Shown piece after piece: positions 10,991 to 24,599 of a stretch of DNA of 64,000 bases (position 1 is the first letter of the stretch; the number at the start of each line of letters is the position of its first letter). Position numbers and translations under genes: made by a program. Origin of the DNA: Holacanthus passer (Eukaryota > Chordata > Actinopteri > Pomacanthidae); the NCBI GenBank assembly GCA_025331565.1, contig JAFREQ010000015.1:372001-436000 (forward strand), given 5' to 3'. The notes beneath the pieces are model-generated. The model did not search any database. It was not told the DNA's origin and was given only the letters and a program-made list of their open reading frames with translations.

Positions 10991-13020
10991 CAGGGTGGGT
11001 CTTCTGTTTACATCCTCTAAGAGCTAGTCAAGTTGTATATCTGGGAGAATGGCACAGCGTCGCTACATATCACATGATGACTCTAAACACAGTATGATCT
11101 AGTATGACCTAATAACAACAGTACACACATTAGGCAACACCAACATACCGTGCCCACCTCTGGAGTGACTAAGTGAGTGAGTAAGGGTGACAAAGAGGGA
11201 GTTAGCCATGCAAAATCCTGAACTGAACAAGCAAACTTAGCATAAGCCAACACCTTCAGTGATGTCCTTATCAACATGGCGTTCCATTTTTTATCAGGAA
11301 GGAGACGAGACTGGCGGTAAACACAAGCAGTTGTTATGATATCATATACTGAGAGAATATTTTCCTGGCAGTCTGGTGAGAACCCAAGGCAGTTAAGAGC
11401 AGAGACCAAGCCCTGACAGCACTTATGTACATAATCTCCACTAATCAAAAATTTAAATACATCATTTCCAGATTAATTATATTCAGTCTGGATTTCTGCA
11501 ATAGAGACAAATGTACCAGACACTATAAAGATCACTTGTTTGACCTGGTTCTTCCTTTTTCTCCTCCGTCCATCTCTCTAACAGACTCGTGAAAGGAGGA
11601 GCAGGAGGACAGGTGGAGCAGCAGGAGAGAGCCAAAGAAGTAATGGCAGAAGTCTGGGCATGTTGGAGCCGTTCTCCACTCAGCCACTTCCCAAAGGAAG
11701 GAAAAAGACAGAGACAGGAAGTCCTGAGGGCAAGCTCAGGACAATTAAACAAACCAAAACCATGACAGAAACACTACCACTTTTGTCCACAGGGGCCACC
11801 AAAATCAACACAAATGAAAGTTTCTTGTAGTTGCTTTAACTGCATTCAACAAAATACCAGAAGACTGATATTAGTCTTCATTAATCATTTGCAGTTTAGT
11901 GTCATGGCTAAACATTTATTTGACGTGTGATTGCCACAATGAATTCCACATTAGAGTATTTGGACTTCAAAAAGCCCAGGGCGCTACCAGTTGGTACTTT
12001 TATAAATCAGATAAAGTGGTTGCAAATATTGTTTAAATGTTGAATCAAAGATATGATATGGCCTATAAGTTGTAATTCTCTAGGTTTTCTTTGACAAAGC
12101 CCACAGTGTACATACAAAACACATACCTTAAATAATCAACGCTATACATACCTGCTTCATGACTTTCAACACAGTTCATAACATGGTGAAAATTTTTTTA
12201 GGAATCATTCAGACACATTTAAGACATATCATCAGATACAAATGAACAAAGCTCTGAAAAGTATGAAATTTCAAGGACGATTCTGGAAATTTAATTTAAA
12301 TAATCACTGGCTAGTGTGTCCTGCAGTCCGGCAGATCTAAACATAATAAAAATCTGACTGCACTGTTCAACTATTGTTTCACTTAGTAGATTATTGGAAG
12401 TTGATTATTTACAAAGAAAAGCCACGCAATAAAACTCATCATTTGACCCATTTTAAGAATAGGTCCTCTATAGATTACCCTACCAAAATATACTTCTCAC
12501 AGCAGCAGTATACTTTATTATTAAATAGCAAGCTAAGTATATGTGTAAGCTCATTTAAAAAAAGGTGGGGATGTATGTACATTATTTGTGGGCATCCCCT
12601 TGGAGGAACTACATTCCGGGGTGAATTCTGTGGCAGTTCCACAGATGAGCAACTTCCTGCAGCTCCCTCCAAAAAAAAAAAAATCCCATGTCTACATATG
12701 AGTTCAAAGAGTTACCTGATACTGCAGTCATTCTTTTTCTCCATAGTGACTGTGAGGGACAACAAACAGTCCTTCTGTACAAAATGCATTCTAAAGTCCA
12801 GCTGAAGCTCATATGAGGTTTGAACAGTGAAAACTTGAAATTGAAGAAGCTTCTTGGATGAGAAGTGAAACATCTTCAAGCATCTACAAGTCCAAGTCCA
12901 GTTGTCGTCAATTCAACCCTGTATTTGAATTTTTTAAAGTTCTGTTTTTATACAAGAGATAAAGTTCTGTTTCTGTACAGTAATCAGTGAGGTCTGCAAC
13001 ACTTTTTTAAATATACAATT
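10991..13020. other. intergenic, no feature recognised
   Basis: AT-rich. The longest open frame (about 12374-12805, 143 codons) is low-complexity and has no recognisable domain. No clear repeat or promoter. Confidence 0.45.
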
Positions 13021-13325
13021 TCATTCAGCAGACACTTTTATCCAAAGCAACCTACATCTGAAAGTTAGAACAGCCATTGGGGTTTGTGCTAATTTGTGGT
13101 TTAGTGTCAAGCACGCCCTGCGATGGACTGGCGACCTGTCCAGGGTGTCCCCTGCCTTCGCCCTAAGTCGGCTGGGATAGGCTCCAGCCCCCCCGTGACC
13201 CTGCAGAGGATTAAGCGGCGTACATCGTACAGATGTACAGATAATGGATGGATGGATGGTGTCAAGCACACTTCAGCATGTAGCCTTCGGGACCAGGGAT
13301 CGAACCACCGACCTTTCGAATGACG
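13021..13325 (-). mobile_element. fish tRNA-derived SINE, split by a later insertion
   Basis: The left part (13021-13103, TTCAGCAGACACTTTTATCC) and the right part (13270-13325, CTTCAGCATGTAGCCTTCGG then GGGATCGAACC) are the two halves of a common fish SINE. Read on the minus strand the right part carries GGTTCGATCCC, a Pol III B-box match. The A box is not clear. The halves are separated by the element at 13115-13258, so this SINE is the older insertion. Confidence 0.7.
13115..13258 (+). mobile_element. short LINE-tail-like retroelement nested in the SINE
   Basis: Contains GCGATGGACTGGCGACCTG, GGGATAGGCTCCAGCC and a terminal (ATGG)n tail, which I recognise as a widespread fish retroelement 3' end. 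It is flanked by an 11-bp direct repeat GTGTCAAGCAC at 13104-13114 and 13259-13269. That repeat is a clean target-site duplication created inside the SINE. Confidence 0.8.
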
Positions 13326-16256
13326 TTTTTCCAACCTAACCTTCTTGGCTCATTTGTGGTCAGATAAACAATAAACTCATCAAATCCAGTGCCTTATAAT
13401 GGTTTTTCCAAGCTAGTGTAGCTTTCATAAGCTGTCGAGGCTTTCGTCAAAGTGGGCGTGGTTTCATCTAAAGTAGGTTGGAAAAACGATAGAGGCACCC
13501 TGCTGTGCTGGCTCTCTGTATATACACTTATCTCATGCACATGAATTAACCCTCTAACCTCGTGACAGTTGACAAAACCCAGAATCCCTTGGGTTAGGTA
13601 AACAAGGCTAAAGAGGCACACATAACTTTGCATCCTTGACAACACACATGCACACACACTAATACTGATCTATCATCTCCACTGATGTGAACAAGTAGCA
13701 GGGTCACGTTATAAAGTGGTTCAATAGGCAATATTGAATTAGTTAGTGAATAAAATGCAAAATTAGTGAATAAAACAGTTATAAAGTTCTTTTTTTAATT
13801 TTGCATTTACATTGCAGTCCATCAATAGTTATAAATGTTCTGCCTGGTGGAATTTTAATGACATAGAACACAAAACTATATTCAGGGATCTTTATTTCTT
13901 GATTACTCTCACAATGGGAGAGTAGTCAAGAACCTGGTTTTGTTGCCCAACACAAACCAGGGTTGCCTGTATAATACAGGATTTTCCTGTATTGAAAAAT
14001 AAAATGCACCATCCCTTCCTGAATCAATATGAGACACTCTATTTTTAATGCGCACCCTGCTCTAATACATAAACTATGTTTGGACATGACATGTGACACA
14101 AGAAATAATAAAATCAAAAGAGTTTCATGAGACATTAAATCAGAATTCACAGCAGAGAATGACACTTAAAATGAGAGAAAAATTGTGTGTTCTTATGGAA
14201 AAATGTCAGCTTAAAAAATATTTCCAGCTTAAGTCCGGACCACGAGTGGATCAGTCCTGTCAGTGGCAATGAGTACAAGGCAAACTGTACAGCTTACAAA
14301 GTATTTTCTGTCACCAATGGTGGACTGTGAGACCTGAAGCAACATTCAGCAACAACCATGTCTGAGCAGTACAAGGGAAGAAGGACGCTTAATAACAGAG
14401 TTAAAGGTCTTTACCTCAAGCCAAAGAAGTGATGTTTAAAATCTTGAATGACATCTATCCATCCAATCACTTTATACATGAAAGATTTAATTGGAACAGC
14501 CACTCTGTCTTTTTTCCAGTGATCAGCTGTACAAGAATTTTGGCTGATGTATATATAATAGCTAAGCATATATATATAAACAGTATAACATTGCTTTTGC
14601 TCATAAATTGGAACAAAACAAATGACATACTAATAAGGGCATACGCAGACAATTATGAATCAACATGACATGCATTACATAGACTGCTTCATTCTAATGT
14701 AATCAAGCATTATTCATACAGTGGGTTTTTTTCTGTCATGCTGAATGAACTCGTCAAACACTAACTTTGTATTCCCTGTAACATTACCAGAAGTCAGCAA
14801 ATGCAGCCTTTGAGCCTCGCGGTCTGTTTACTTTGCTCAGATATTATTTTGCTGACAAATGAGAACCTCAGTGTTTTAATCTTAAGCAGGGCTCCAGACT
14901 GACTTGTTCCGCCAGTGGCACTGACACGCCCCACTGTAAATTTTAGGAGTCCCAGCACAAAGCCATGTACTCTTCAGGCATGTTCCCAACCTAATCTGTG
15001 ATGTTAATCGGTTGGAAGTCATATTCTATTCTATTATTTTTTTTATGTCATCTACCAAGTGTGTACTCTACACAGTGGAACTGCTTATATTTAGCTTCAA
15101 ATGTGTCAAGGTGTATGGATTAAAAAGTATTAATGTGCCTCTTTTTACTGAAAGAGAAATACATTCCATAGCCTGATACTGTGATCAGCAGGCTGTCTGC
15201 ATACCATGATGTGTAGATTATCTTGCATTGTTTGGTTGATGCATCAGTGTCACCTTCAGTGCTATGATAGAAGCTAGATATGTAGAATCTTTTATCTTTT
15301 CACTGGTCTTCTTTTTCAGTAAACCTGTGATAACTCCAATGACGTGATGGGTCACTGCTGTAAGGTGGACTCACTTGACTCCATTCATTTAAGTATTGAA
15401 TTTAGTGAATTTAATGAATGGGGGCTACACCTTTGCAACGTGATAGTCTGTATTAAATTTTGTTTTGACTTATAAGTAGATTCCTGCCTTTCAAATGATG
15501 TTGACAGAGGTGGTACAATTTCATCAGTGCATCTGTCCCTGCATGATTAATGCTTCATGCTGGCGTCGTGCTTTCAAAGTGTCTCACGTTTAAAGGGTGC
15601 AGTCGAGTCAGAAAACATGTCGGGCAAAATCTTGGGCCGTGCCAAAGGCGCCACATACAATACATAACGTTCCTTTCTTTGAAATATCTCAGCCACGTGA
15701 ATCGCGTGAGCCGTTCACCTGTTGAATTGTCTTCATCATAAATATGAGACTGAGGTGGAACAGGAGCGTCTGAATGATCCTTTCTAATGAAAAATGAACT
15801 GATTTGATCTTTTGTCATAATTATGATCTGTTTTATTGACGGTAACTCATAATTACAAGATAAGGTACATCTGATTTTTGTGACTGCAATGCTCTTCCTT
15901 ACACTTTCAACTTAGCTGCTGGGTCATCTGAAACATGACACTCTAATAGACATTGTTTTTTTTTGTAATATGACATATGTTGTTTGATGTAACATATGAA
16001 TCAAATGAAAGTTGGAAGGAGGCTGTGGGAAGGAATATTTCTCTTATTTATAAGAAACTGTTTGGAGGCTGTCAAAGTCACAATGAGATCATCTTATTGT
16101 TATAACTTTCTAGTATTTTCATCTCCCATATGTTTATGATATTTTCTTTGTGGCAGCATGAGATTTATTAGGCGACCACAGCATTATGGACAGCAACCCT
16201 CCTCACCTCCCTCCTCTCACCCCAGCCTCTGACCATCACCGCGCCTGCATGCGTGT
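13326..16256. other. intergenic, no feature recognised
   Basis: AT-rich, with only short frames and no supported gene or RNA. No repeat was recognised with confidence. Confidence 0.45.
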
Positions 16257-16293
16257 CTCCTCCTCCTCCTCCACCACCACCTCCTCCTCCGCC
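16257..16293. repeat. CTCCTC/ACC low-complexity tract
   Basis: Pyrimidine-rich TCC/CACCAC triplets that produce proline- or serine-rich shadow frames. Not a gene. Confidence 0.85.
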
Positions 16294-16599
16294 TGCCCAA
16301 ACATCCCTACATCTGATCGCTTCCTCCCCCCTAAAAAAAAACAAGGTAAAGCCTGCATCTGCATGCCAAAAAAACCCCTCCGGAGTGCCTTCATCCATTC
16401 CTGCTGCATCTGTCATCCGTCACACATCCTCTGCTATCTTCCATGTCTCACCGGTGGCACAGCGTAGCCGAGGCTACCACACCTGTCTGAGAGCATCGCG
16501 TCGGGCTCATCACCTCCACCGCCTTCAACTCAGCATTGCATCCGCGTTTTCATCAAAAAGGAATATCACTTGCAATCACATCTGATTGAGCTGCTGGCT

Positions 16600-16603
<4 letters not shown>

Positions 16604-16638
<35 letters not shown>
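16604..16638. repeat. (AC)n microsatellite
   Basis: About 17 uninterrupted AC dinucleotides. Confidence 0.95.
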
Positions 16639-16639
<1 letters not shown>

Positions 16640-16995
16640 CACAAAGCCGGCATGAGCGGGGTCTGTGTGAGGGGTGGGTGGCTGCATGCAAACAAAAGAC
16701 ACATGCATTCATCACTCCTCCACTGAACATGTGTGCACACAGGGACAGAGAAGATGCACACACACCCCCACACACATCGCCCGTCTATCATATCATTACA
16801 GCCTCATTACTCTGCGTAATGACATAACATTCCTGCGTCTTTGCCGCTCAAGTTAGGCTTTAATCACCTTGTTGAAGATAAATGCAAATGCAGAAACAGT
16901 CTGGATTGATCCTTAATTGCTTTTAAGTAAATTGCTTATTTTAGTAGCAAACGCACCATGTGAGGCAACAGAGAGCACGCACTGTTTGGAGTGTC

Positions 16996-16997
<2 letters not shown>

Positions 16998-17026
<29 letters not shown>

Positions 17027-17027
17027 G
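16998..17027. repeat. (GT)n microsatellite
   Basis: About 14 GT dinucleotides immediately upstream of the CCAAT-rich candidate promoter. Confidence 0.95.
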
Positions 17028-17055
17028 ACTCACAGGGAGCCCTCGCACGGTGGTG

Positions 17056-17240
17056 CCCCCCCCCCTCTTCCTTCCAATAGAGCTGAGAAAGGAGGGGCTT
17101 GAGGAGGAGTCGTTTGGCCGGGCTCTGACCTAAAGAGCGGCGGAAGGACTCTTAGGTGATGCAACTTCCAATAAGCCAATATTGGCGGAGGAGATCATAC
17201 ATGCACCGATCACACCGATGCGAGAGCTCACCTCCACGGT
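17056..17240 (+). promoter_or_regulatory. CCAAT-box cluster with possible short first exon
   Basis: A GC-richer island stands out from its AT-rich surroundings. CCAAT occurs at 17074-17078, 17168-17172 and 17176-17180, with the inverted ATTGG at 17181-17185. The last pair forms a perfect 12-bp palindrome GCCAATATTGGC (17175-17186). About 30 bases downstream an ATG (17218) opens MRELTST and meets a good donor (ACG|GTAAGA at 17239), phase 0. This is the arrangement expected of an alternative first exon or non-coding leader of the downstream slc6a9-like gene. It could equally belong to an unknown transcript. No downstream partner exon can be proved here. Confidence 0.35.
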
Positions 17241-18559
17241 AAGACCACGACTTCTCACGAGAGCTGGGTCTCGGTTCTGATTGTATGGTTTCTGATCTGT
17301 GAGCAGATCATTGCGGGGTCTGATCTTTATGGAGCAACTTTATGTTTCACGTTGAGGCTTTAAATCATCTAACTAGTAGGAAGAGAAGGAAACACATTCA
17401 ACACGTGTCCATGAGGTGGGCACTTATATACATGATCAATACTAATAAATAAAGGTGATCCCAGTCAGAGTCATTCACACTGTGATGCAGAAGTGTTTCA
17501 AGCTGTTATTTAACCCCAGCAAGGAGAAACACGTGGCACCACACTGAGGCCTCCCCCCTTGTTGTGGCTCCACTTAAAGAGGGAAGAAGGAGGGGCGGGG
17601 GATTTTTCTTTAAACACTGCCTGTCATGGAGAGGAGCTGCTGAGGGATGTTCATCATATATATCAGCAGCATAGTGTGTTCATAGACTGTTCACCACAAA
17701 ACCTGTTTTACAGCATTCATAACATACTGTATAGGTTGTGGGAACTGGCTGTATGGTGCATCTGGCATTAAATATGATATTATAGGATAAGTTACAAAGG
17801 TTTAGTGATCATCATCGTAATTATTTCAGTCATTTTATTGGCACTGTAGCCAGATTGATCTTGAGGACTGTCATCTTGATATTGATATTTGAAAGCATAG
17901 AAAGTCTGATGAGGATACATCAGCCAACTTTATATATGAACAGAACATAAATTCTGATACCTAAACTCAGATTAAGTATCTGATACCAGTGTTTTCTTTC
18001 TCGATCAGAAGAGTCAAAAATACAACTGATTACCTCAAATAAAAGGATGGACATGAATTTGTACTACTTAAGTATAAATGGAGATGTTCATACACCAGCA
18101 TCATGTTGAGGCTTGCGCAAACTTAAGTTATGTTACTCTGGAAGCTTTCTAAATTTGCATGAGTATGTTAGTGTTTGATGTGATTCTGATGCATCTGGCC
18201 AATACCCGAACATTTGTATTGGATTAGTGCCTCCCTAACTCCTCTAATTATTAATATAAAATCAGATTTGATTGGTAGTGACAGCAGATTATGGTACTAA
18301 TATCTTATAATATTACTCATGCTTATAGTATGACCATAAGACTAATGTGTTTGTGGCTATGTCTTTGTAAATTTAGCCCTTTTTTTATAGTTAATCAAGA
18401 CAGTAATTGGCAAACTAATCAATAGTGAATAGTAGTTGTTCTATATGTTTCAGTTGTTTTCCTATAACATAAGCAAATTGGTTGCTGGACTGAATGGTAC
18501 AAGTAGGGTATGTCAACAGACGTTGCGCATGCATGAATGGCAATAAACCCCAGCCCCCA

Positions 18560-18596
<37 letters not shown>

Positions 18597-21500
18597 ACCC
18601 CCTCCCACCATATCCTTGTCCACACACAGGAGGGCCTTTCTTTCATCCACCCTCAGAGTTTTCTGTTTGCCTTCCTTGTGCGGGACTCTGTAGGTACCAT
18701 GCAATTTTGCATATGTGGAAAGGACAGGGACTCCTACAGCCTGATCACAACAGCTTAGTTTTCTTATGTCTGTCTCCAAAACACAGTAACAGTAAGTGTG
18801 TAATTTGAATTTATTATGTGCTCATAATAACGTCTGAAAACAAACAAACAAACAAGCATCACCTGTTCTCCCTACTGTACTGCCTACCTGCAAAGCTCAT
18901 ACTGCAGTACAGTACAGGTCAGGTACAACACCTACTGACAACAGGAGAAACTCAGGTGTGGGAGTCTGAAACAGGAAATGCCTATGGCTGTGATGAAGGT
19001 CTGTTTTGATGCCTTTTTAGAGCATTGGCTGAAATTATAATTTACAGAATTTGAGTAATGATGCTGGGCAGCATGCAAAGCATGTTTGGACTGCAAGGTT
19101 AGAAAATTTAAATGTGCTTAAGGTTTGGGAAATCTAGAGGTTATTAAACATAAAATATAGCCAAAGATAGAGTAAAGCTGCACTAAACAATTTTTTGTAC
19201 AAACAGTGGATCAAATGCAAAGTGAAAGACGGTGCTTGTAATGACAAGCCCACAAAGAATTATCACTGGAAGCTGCGGTTGCCTTCAGTTTTATGGTTTT
19301 AGTGCTTGTCAGTGCAATGTTTCGGGTTTACGACCACTGTTTTCAGCAAAAAAAAGCTCCTATATACATGTATGCAACTGCTTATCACCAAACAGAAAGA
19401 CAAACTAACAAACTCCAAATGAACGCTGATGTTGATCTGTGGTCTGAAGGTGTGTAAATAGACAACTGCTGCCAACACATCCACCATAAAAAAACAACTA
19501 TATACGGTGATAATATGTATGTTCTGTTTTGGTCATGGTCACAGTTAATAATGGCCAAAATGAGTTGCTTGTCTGTGGCAGGATGCAAATATTGTTGTCC
19601 AGCCCGAAGTTTGGATGTGGACGATACCCACCTCCCCAAACTCCACACCCTCACTTTTTGCCTCACTATGTCAAGGACACACTGCTTCATAACTGGAACA
19701 TAAATGGTGTGTGTTAAATATGAACAAAAATCCTCGGAAGGCTCGGCTGGCCAGGTTGAAATACCTGTTGTGTCAAAGACAATTTACGGATGCCGAAACG
19801 GAATCTGTTGCATTTGCACCGTAGGGTATTTGTAATATTCATTATAAAGGAGCTTTCCCATGGCTCGATCAGACAGTTTTTACAGTGGGCTCTGAGATAT
19901 TTCATTGTTATTTTTGTGGAGCATTAGTCCAGACATGCCTGGACTGGTGGAATGCCCAGATACTGTGCGACTAGAGCAAAAGAGGAGTAGTAGAGGTGCA
20001 TTGAAAGGGTTGTGGAAGAGGTTGATAATGTGAAAGAGGTGACACCTTATTCATATGTGCAGTAATACAACTGAAGATATTGTGGTTCAAAGTTTAACAG
20101 AGTGATGGTGCTGCTATGTTATGCTCTAAAGCTCTCTGTTGAAACCTATTGTGATGAGAGGAGGCGACAGGAGAACGGTCAGTGAGAACAGGGATATATG
20201 TGACCACTAGAGGGCTCAGTTAGGCTGACCGGTGTGGTATTTGATCAGGTGGGCAGCACTTTAGTATCAACATCACAAAGATGTGTTGGGCCTGAAACCT
20301 GAGCGGACGTGCTGCCAGGTCTGACTCAATAATAATCTACACAGCCATCAAAAGCACCCAGTGAGTCAAGCAACCGTACCTCTGTCCTGCATATGGAAAG
20401 TGGTCAATTTTACCAAAGAATATTCATTGTGCAAGTTTGGTGTTCTTTCTTGGGCCATTACTGAAATGGGGTTTATAATTGCAGTAAGAGAAAGAAAGAA
20501 AGAAAACAATACCAAGTCATTTCTACCCTGTGTGTACATGTAAATAATCAAGAATGGCTGTCATTTCATTCTGACAGTGCACGTGTTCTGCAGGTGTCTG
20601 TCTGATGTCTGTCACATCAGCAGCAGACTATTGATTACAACCTGCCCAACCCTTTCCACAGAAGACATTTCATCATGTCACAGTAGGAAAAGCGCGGCTC
20701 ATAAAATTGAATCGACACTGAATTCCATTTGCGTCAGTGGAATAGAACGGAGGCTTTGTTAAGTACAGTGTTGGCAACATCTCTGCTTTCCCTGCTATGA
20801 CATGTTCAAATGTCCGTGATGAGTAAGGCCTGTCAAAATGCTGTATTTTTTTTTGTGGTTTAAATATGAACATATGATCATTTTGAAGGATAAACTAATA
20901 TCTGGTTTTCTTCTGACATGATTGCTTGCCTTCACCTCAGCTAAAAGTTTAGAGGAGCCGATAAACCTAGCTGATAATAGCAAAAATAATGAAGCCAAAA
21001 ATAACACTGAATTGCTTATCTTCGTTTTAAATAGTCCCACACCAAATACAAAATACACTGTATGGAAAAAGGGGAGACAGCATCCAGTAGTGAGAGTGAG
21101 GATACATGTAACCCAGAATTTACAATAATTTTTTTTTACGCTCCCCGGCAGATCTTATCATGTAAATCAAATGTTTTTTTATGCTGTTGAAACAAAGTAC
21201 TGCCATTTCCCTGGAGCTATTTTCTCCTTTTGGTTATTTCCCATGTGTCCCAGCGTGAGGAGAGGTGCAGTAAAGGGTGTGGCAATGTGCACACCGGTGC
21301 ACAAGTATCTTCAGTTTCAAGAGCTTCTCTGCCCGAGCAGGTCGACAGCCCAGTGCGCTTTTTGCTCACTTCATCTGGTGAAGTCATATCCATAAAATCC
21401 TCTCTGAAATCACACAAAGCTGTTTTTTCATCTTTCTGATCTGGTGGTTAAATTTTGTGCAACCGGCACCAGAGAGTTGTAAAAAATCCACACTTGTCCA

Positions 21501-24500
21501 ATTATTTTGTACAGTTTGTATACCGCAAATCAACAGGATGCTGGAGGCTGACACGTTGAAAACATTTAACACAGTTCCTTGAAAAATCGTGGATCACATA
21601 AAACTTTCTGCTGCTAACAAGCTCCATGCAGCTGGAGAGTTGGGCAGTTGTACTCTTTTGTCACTTTCATGTTTTCATGGAAGACATCTTGATATGTTTT
21701 AGAGGGGAAAATGATTAATAATATCACTATTAATGTCCAAGGATCTATGTCTGCATGCTCGCTCACTGGCCTGACACCTAAATGTAACAGAGCCATCGTA
21801 TTAGTTTCATCTGTGCTTGTTGACAAGTCAAAATGTCTATGACTATATAAAGGTCTACTGTTTAAATGAAAAAACCTGAAAGCCAGTTATAGTTACACTT
21901 TAACGCATCGCATCCGCCTTTTAAAATCATTTTAACGCCAACCTCAGATCAGAGCTCGGTGCCATGTGTGAAACTAACATCGGCTAAAGTAAAGTGTTGG
22001 CAGTCAGTGGAAGCTGGTGGAAGCTGAGAGCTGTCAGCACAGTCCTTTCAGATGACATCTGATATCTTCAGTTGTCACACTTGACTGGCCAACAGTCGTT
22101 TTCCACTTTTTACCAGAAGCGAGAAAACTACATAGTAATCATGAGTAATGCAAAGCAATATAATGACCATTTTTCTACAGTAATTGTTAAGTTGTTTTAA
22201 GTTGTCCAGTAATGTATGTGTTTTTTTTTACTGAATATGATTTAATTGGTCTTGTTTTCTACATACTGATGAGCTTGTAAGTTCATTGGAGTTGATTTTG
22301 TAAGTAAAATACAAACTTGAACAATGATCAAAAAAAATATATATATATGGCAAAGTTAAGCTCTCGTGAAACAAAGATGTGATCACCCCACTTTTTATCA
22401 GTATGATTTTATAGTAGTTATTTTACTGTAGCACTTGGCTGGTGCACAAGTATACTGTTTCATTTTTTGTGAATTTGTCCCACTTGAATTGGGCAAAAAA
22501 AGGACAAATGGATCCCTTTGACCACAAACCAGATCATCCCTCTTTTAACCCTGTTGCTACTATAGACAATACTTGATGAATGACAGTAGTTGTAGCTTAC
22601 GAGCCCAAAAATGCTTGTGGAATGAAGCTTATGACAACGGGAGAATGAAGCTTGTATGTGTTTCTGCTGTAGCAGGGCCATTGATTATAATCAGAATTTG
22701 CCCTTGAAAAGGTTTTTTGTGCTCTGTTTACAGTATCGCTGTTTAGCACAGCGATTTTAACTCAGTTGTCCTTGAATGGGGGTTTAGAAAGAGTCCACAT
22801 ACTAAGTTGTTTTCTTAACTGATGGATTTGCTGCTATAGATTGTATGATTTTGCAGCTCTCTCCTCCCATTCCAACTCGTCCGTCACAGCAGTCTAACAT
22901 TTGAATACCACTATTGTAAAAATCCTGATTTGTGCACACATGTTAAAATCCCATATCTTCACATTCCCAATGGCCTTATTGTAAGACTTCTTTTTTTTCA
23001 GTAGTCCAAAGCAATGCATAACTATTTACTGCACGTCGAACAAAGGCTAAGCATAGCTATTGCTGCTTTGAGCACTGTCACAGTGTCTAAGTCATGTTTA
23101 CCTTTCTGTCCACGGTGTAAGAAAGAGGCTGTCTATCATGACAAAACAGAGCGTGTGGAGTCCCAATCATACTGTCACATATTGACATCAGTGATAATAG
23201 ACACAGCTGCTGTGCAAGCCCAACAATATGATGCATTATGAATATGGTGAGCAATAATGTGTTGTGTTCTGTGTTGAAGCCACTGTGTTGCACACCATGT
23301 CAGACAGGGAGGCGAGGGACGTCGAGAACAGCTTGTGTGAGTACATGAGGCTGGTGTGGCTGTTGTGTGTCTTCACCTCAGTTCATTTTCTGCTTCAACG
23401 ATGGTTTAGCAAAATTAAGAATGAGAACTAAACTAATTATCTTCCAGCCTTGTGACTTGCAGTTCTTTGGCTCAAAAGGTCATCCTGTCGCCACAAAATG
23501 GGGCCCAAAGAAAAAATACTCATGGTAGTTAATGTGTAACTGTGTGGCATCCTCCCATTTACCAATAGCAGGCTAATATTTTCAGAGGTCTGACTTTAAA
23601 AAATGAACCTAAACTAAACCTTTTTTGCTCTGAGGCTTTGTGATGGGGTTAAAGTTTTTTTAATGTAAGAGCTTGAGATGTGAAAAATACCTTGATGGGG
23701 GACCTTAGTGACTTTTGCACCCTTTACAATATTAGTCACTCTTGCCTTAACCTCTATATAAATCATCTGTCACTTATTGAACTCAGTTAACTTTAGGCAT
23801 GAAAAGCCAAAGGGGACACAAGACAGAGCAAGGAGAGGCAAAAGATCAAAAGTGTATTGGGGGTAGTGGGCAATATTGTTTAAATATGAGAATCACAGCG
23901 CACATTGTTTTGACAGTCTCTCTCCTGGAAGATGTTGCACTTGGGTGTTCACGAGAAAAGTGACAGGAATAGTTGTGGAAAGAATGCAAAAAGGGAGCTC
24001 AAGAGAGTTCAAACCCTGGCTCATTTCTCAACTGGTCAGTCACGACGTGAAGTGGATGTGAATGTCAGAAATAGTCAGACAAAGCCAAAGTAGTGGACGA
24101 CTTGAATTATTGAGCTGATGATGGCATTAAAGGAAAGGTCAGGACATCACCAGAGTTGTTATGATTCATCCTGAGACGATCATGAGTGTGTGTACAAAAT
24201 TTTAAAGTAATCCATAAAATGTTTGCCGAGACATTTCACTCAAAAACCACAAACGTGGCACTGGAGGAACAGACAGGAGATCATCAGAGTCATTAGATCA
24301 CTCATTGTTGGTTTTTCAGTCTGGAACAAATTGTCCCTCCTGGAGTCATGCCACAGAATTTATACTATCACTTCATTTTCATTATCCACCCCTATTAAAA
24401 CATTTATGTATTCTTTCATTTACTGTTTAATTAAGAAAATTGTCCTTATTCATAGGTCCTTAATTGCCCTATACTCGCACATGATTCTCAAAAAAAAAGC

Positions 24501-24599
24501 CAAAACTTGAAAAACAGCCTCTTAAAAATCTAATTACACTTGATGATTAGGTTAGCAGTTTGCTGAGATACAGTCTTGCCTTTTGTCATTTCATTAAGT
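17241..24599. other. intergenic, no gene recognised
   Basis: AT-rich sequence without supported coding regions. A stretch at about 19163-19500 (starting AAAGCTGCACTAAACAATTT) resembles a fish MITE but is too decayed for a firm call. A (GA)n-like AAAG tract lies near 20490. Otherwise nothing is recognised. Confidence 0.4.
18561..18594. repeat. (AC)n microsatellite
   Basis: About 17 AC dinucleotides followed by a C/A-rich tail. Confidence 0.95.

Noticed and set aside
12374..12805. 143-codon + strand frame
   Set aside because: Crosses an A run, has no domain and no promoter. AT-rich regions give such frames by chance.
13285..13318. tRNA gene on the minus strand
   Set aside because: There is a B-box match but no A box and no cloverleaf. 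It is part of a SINE.
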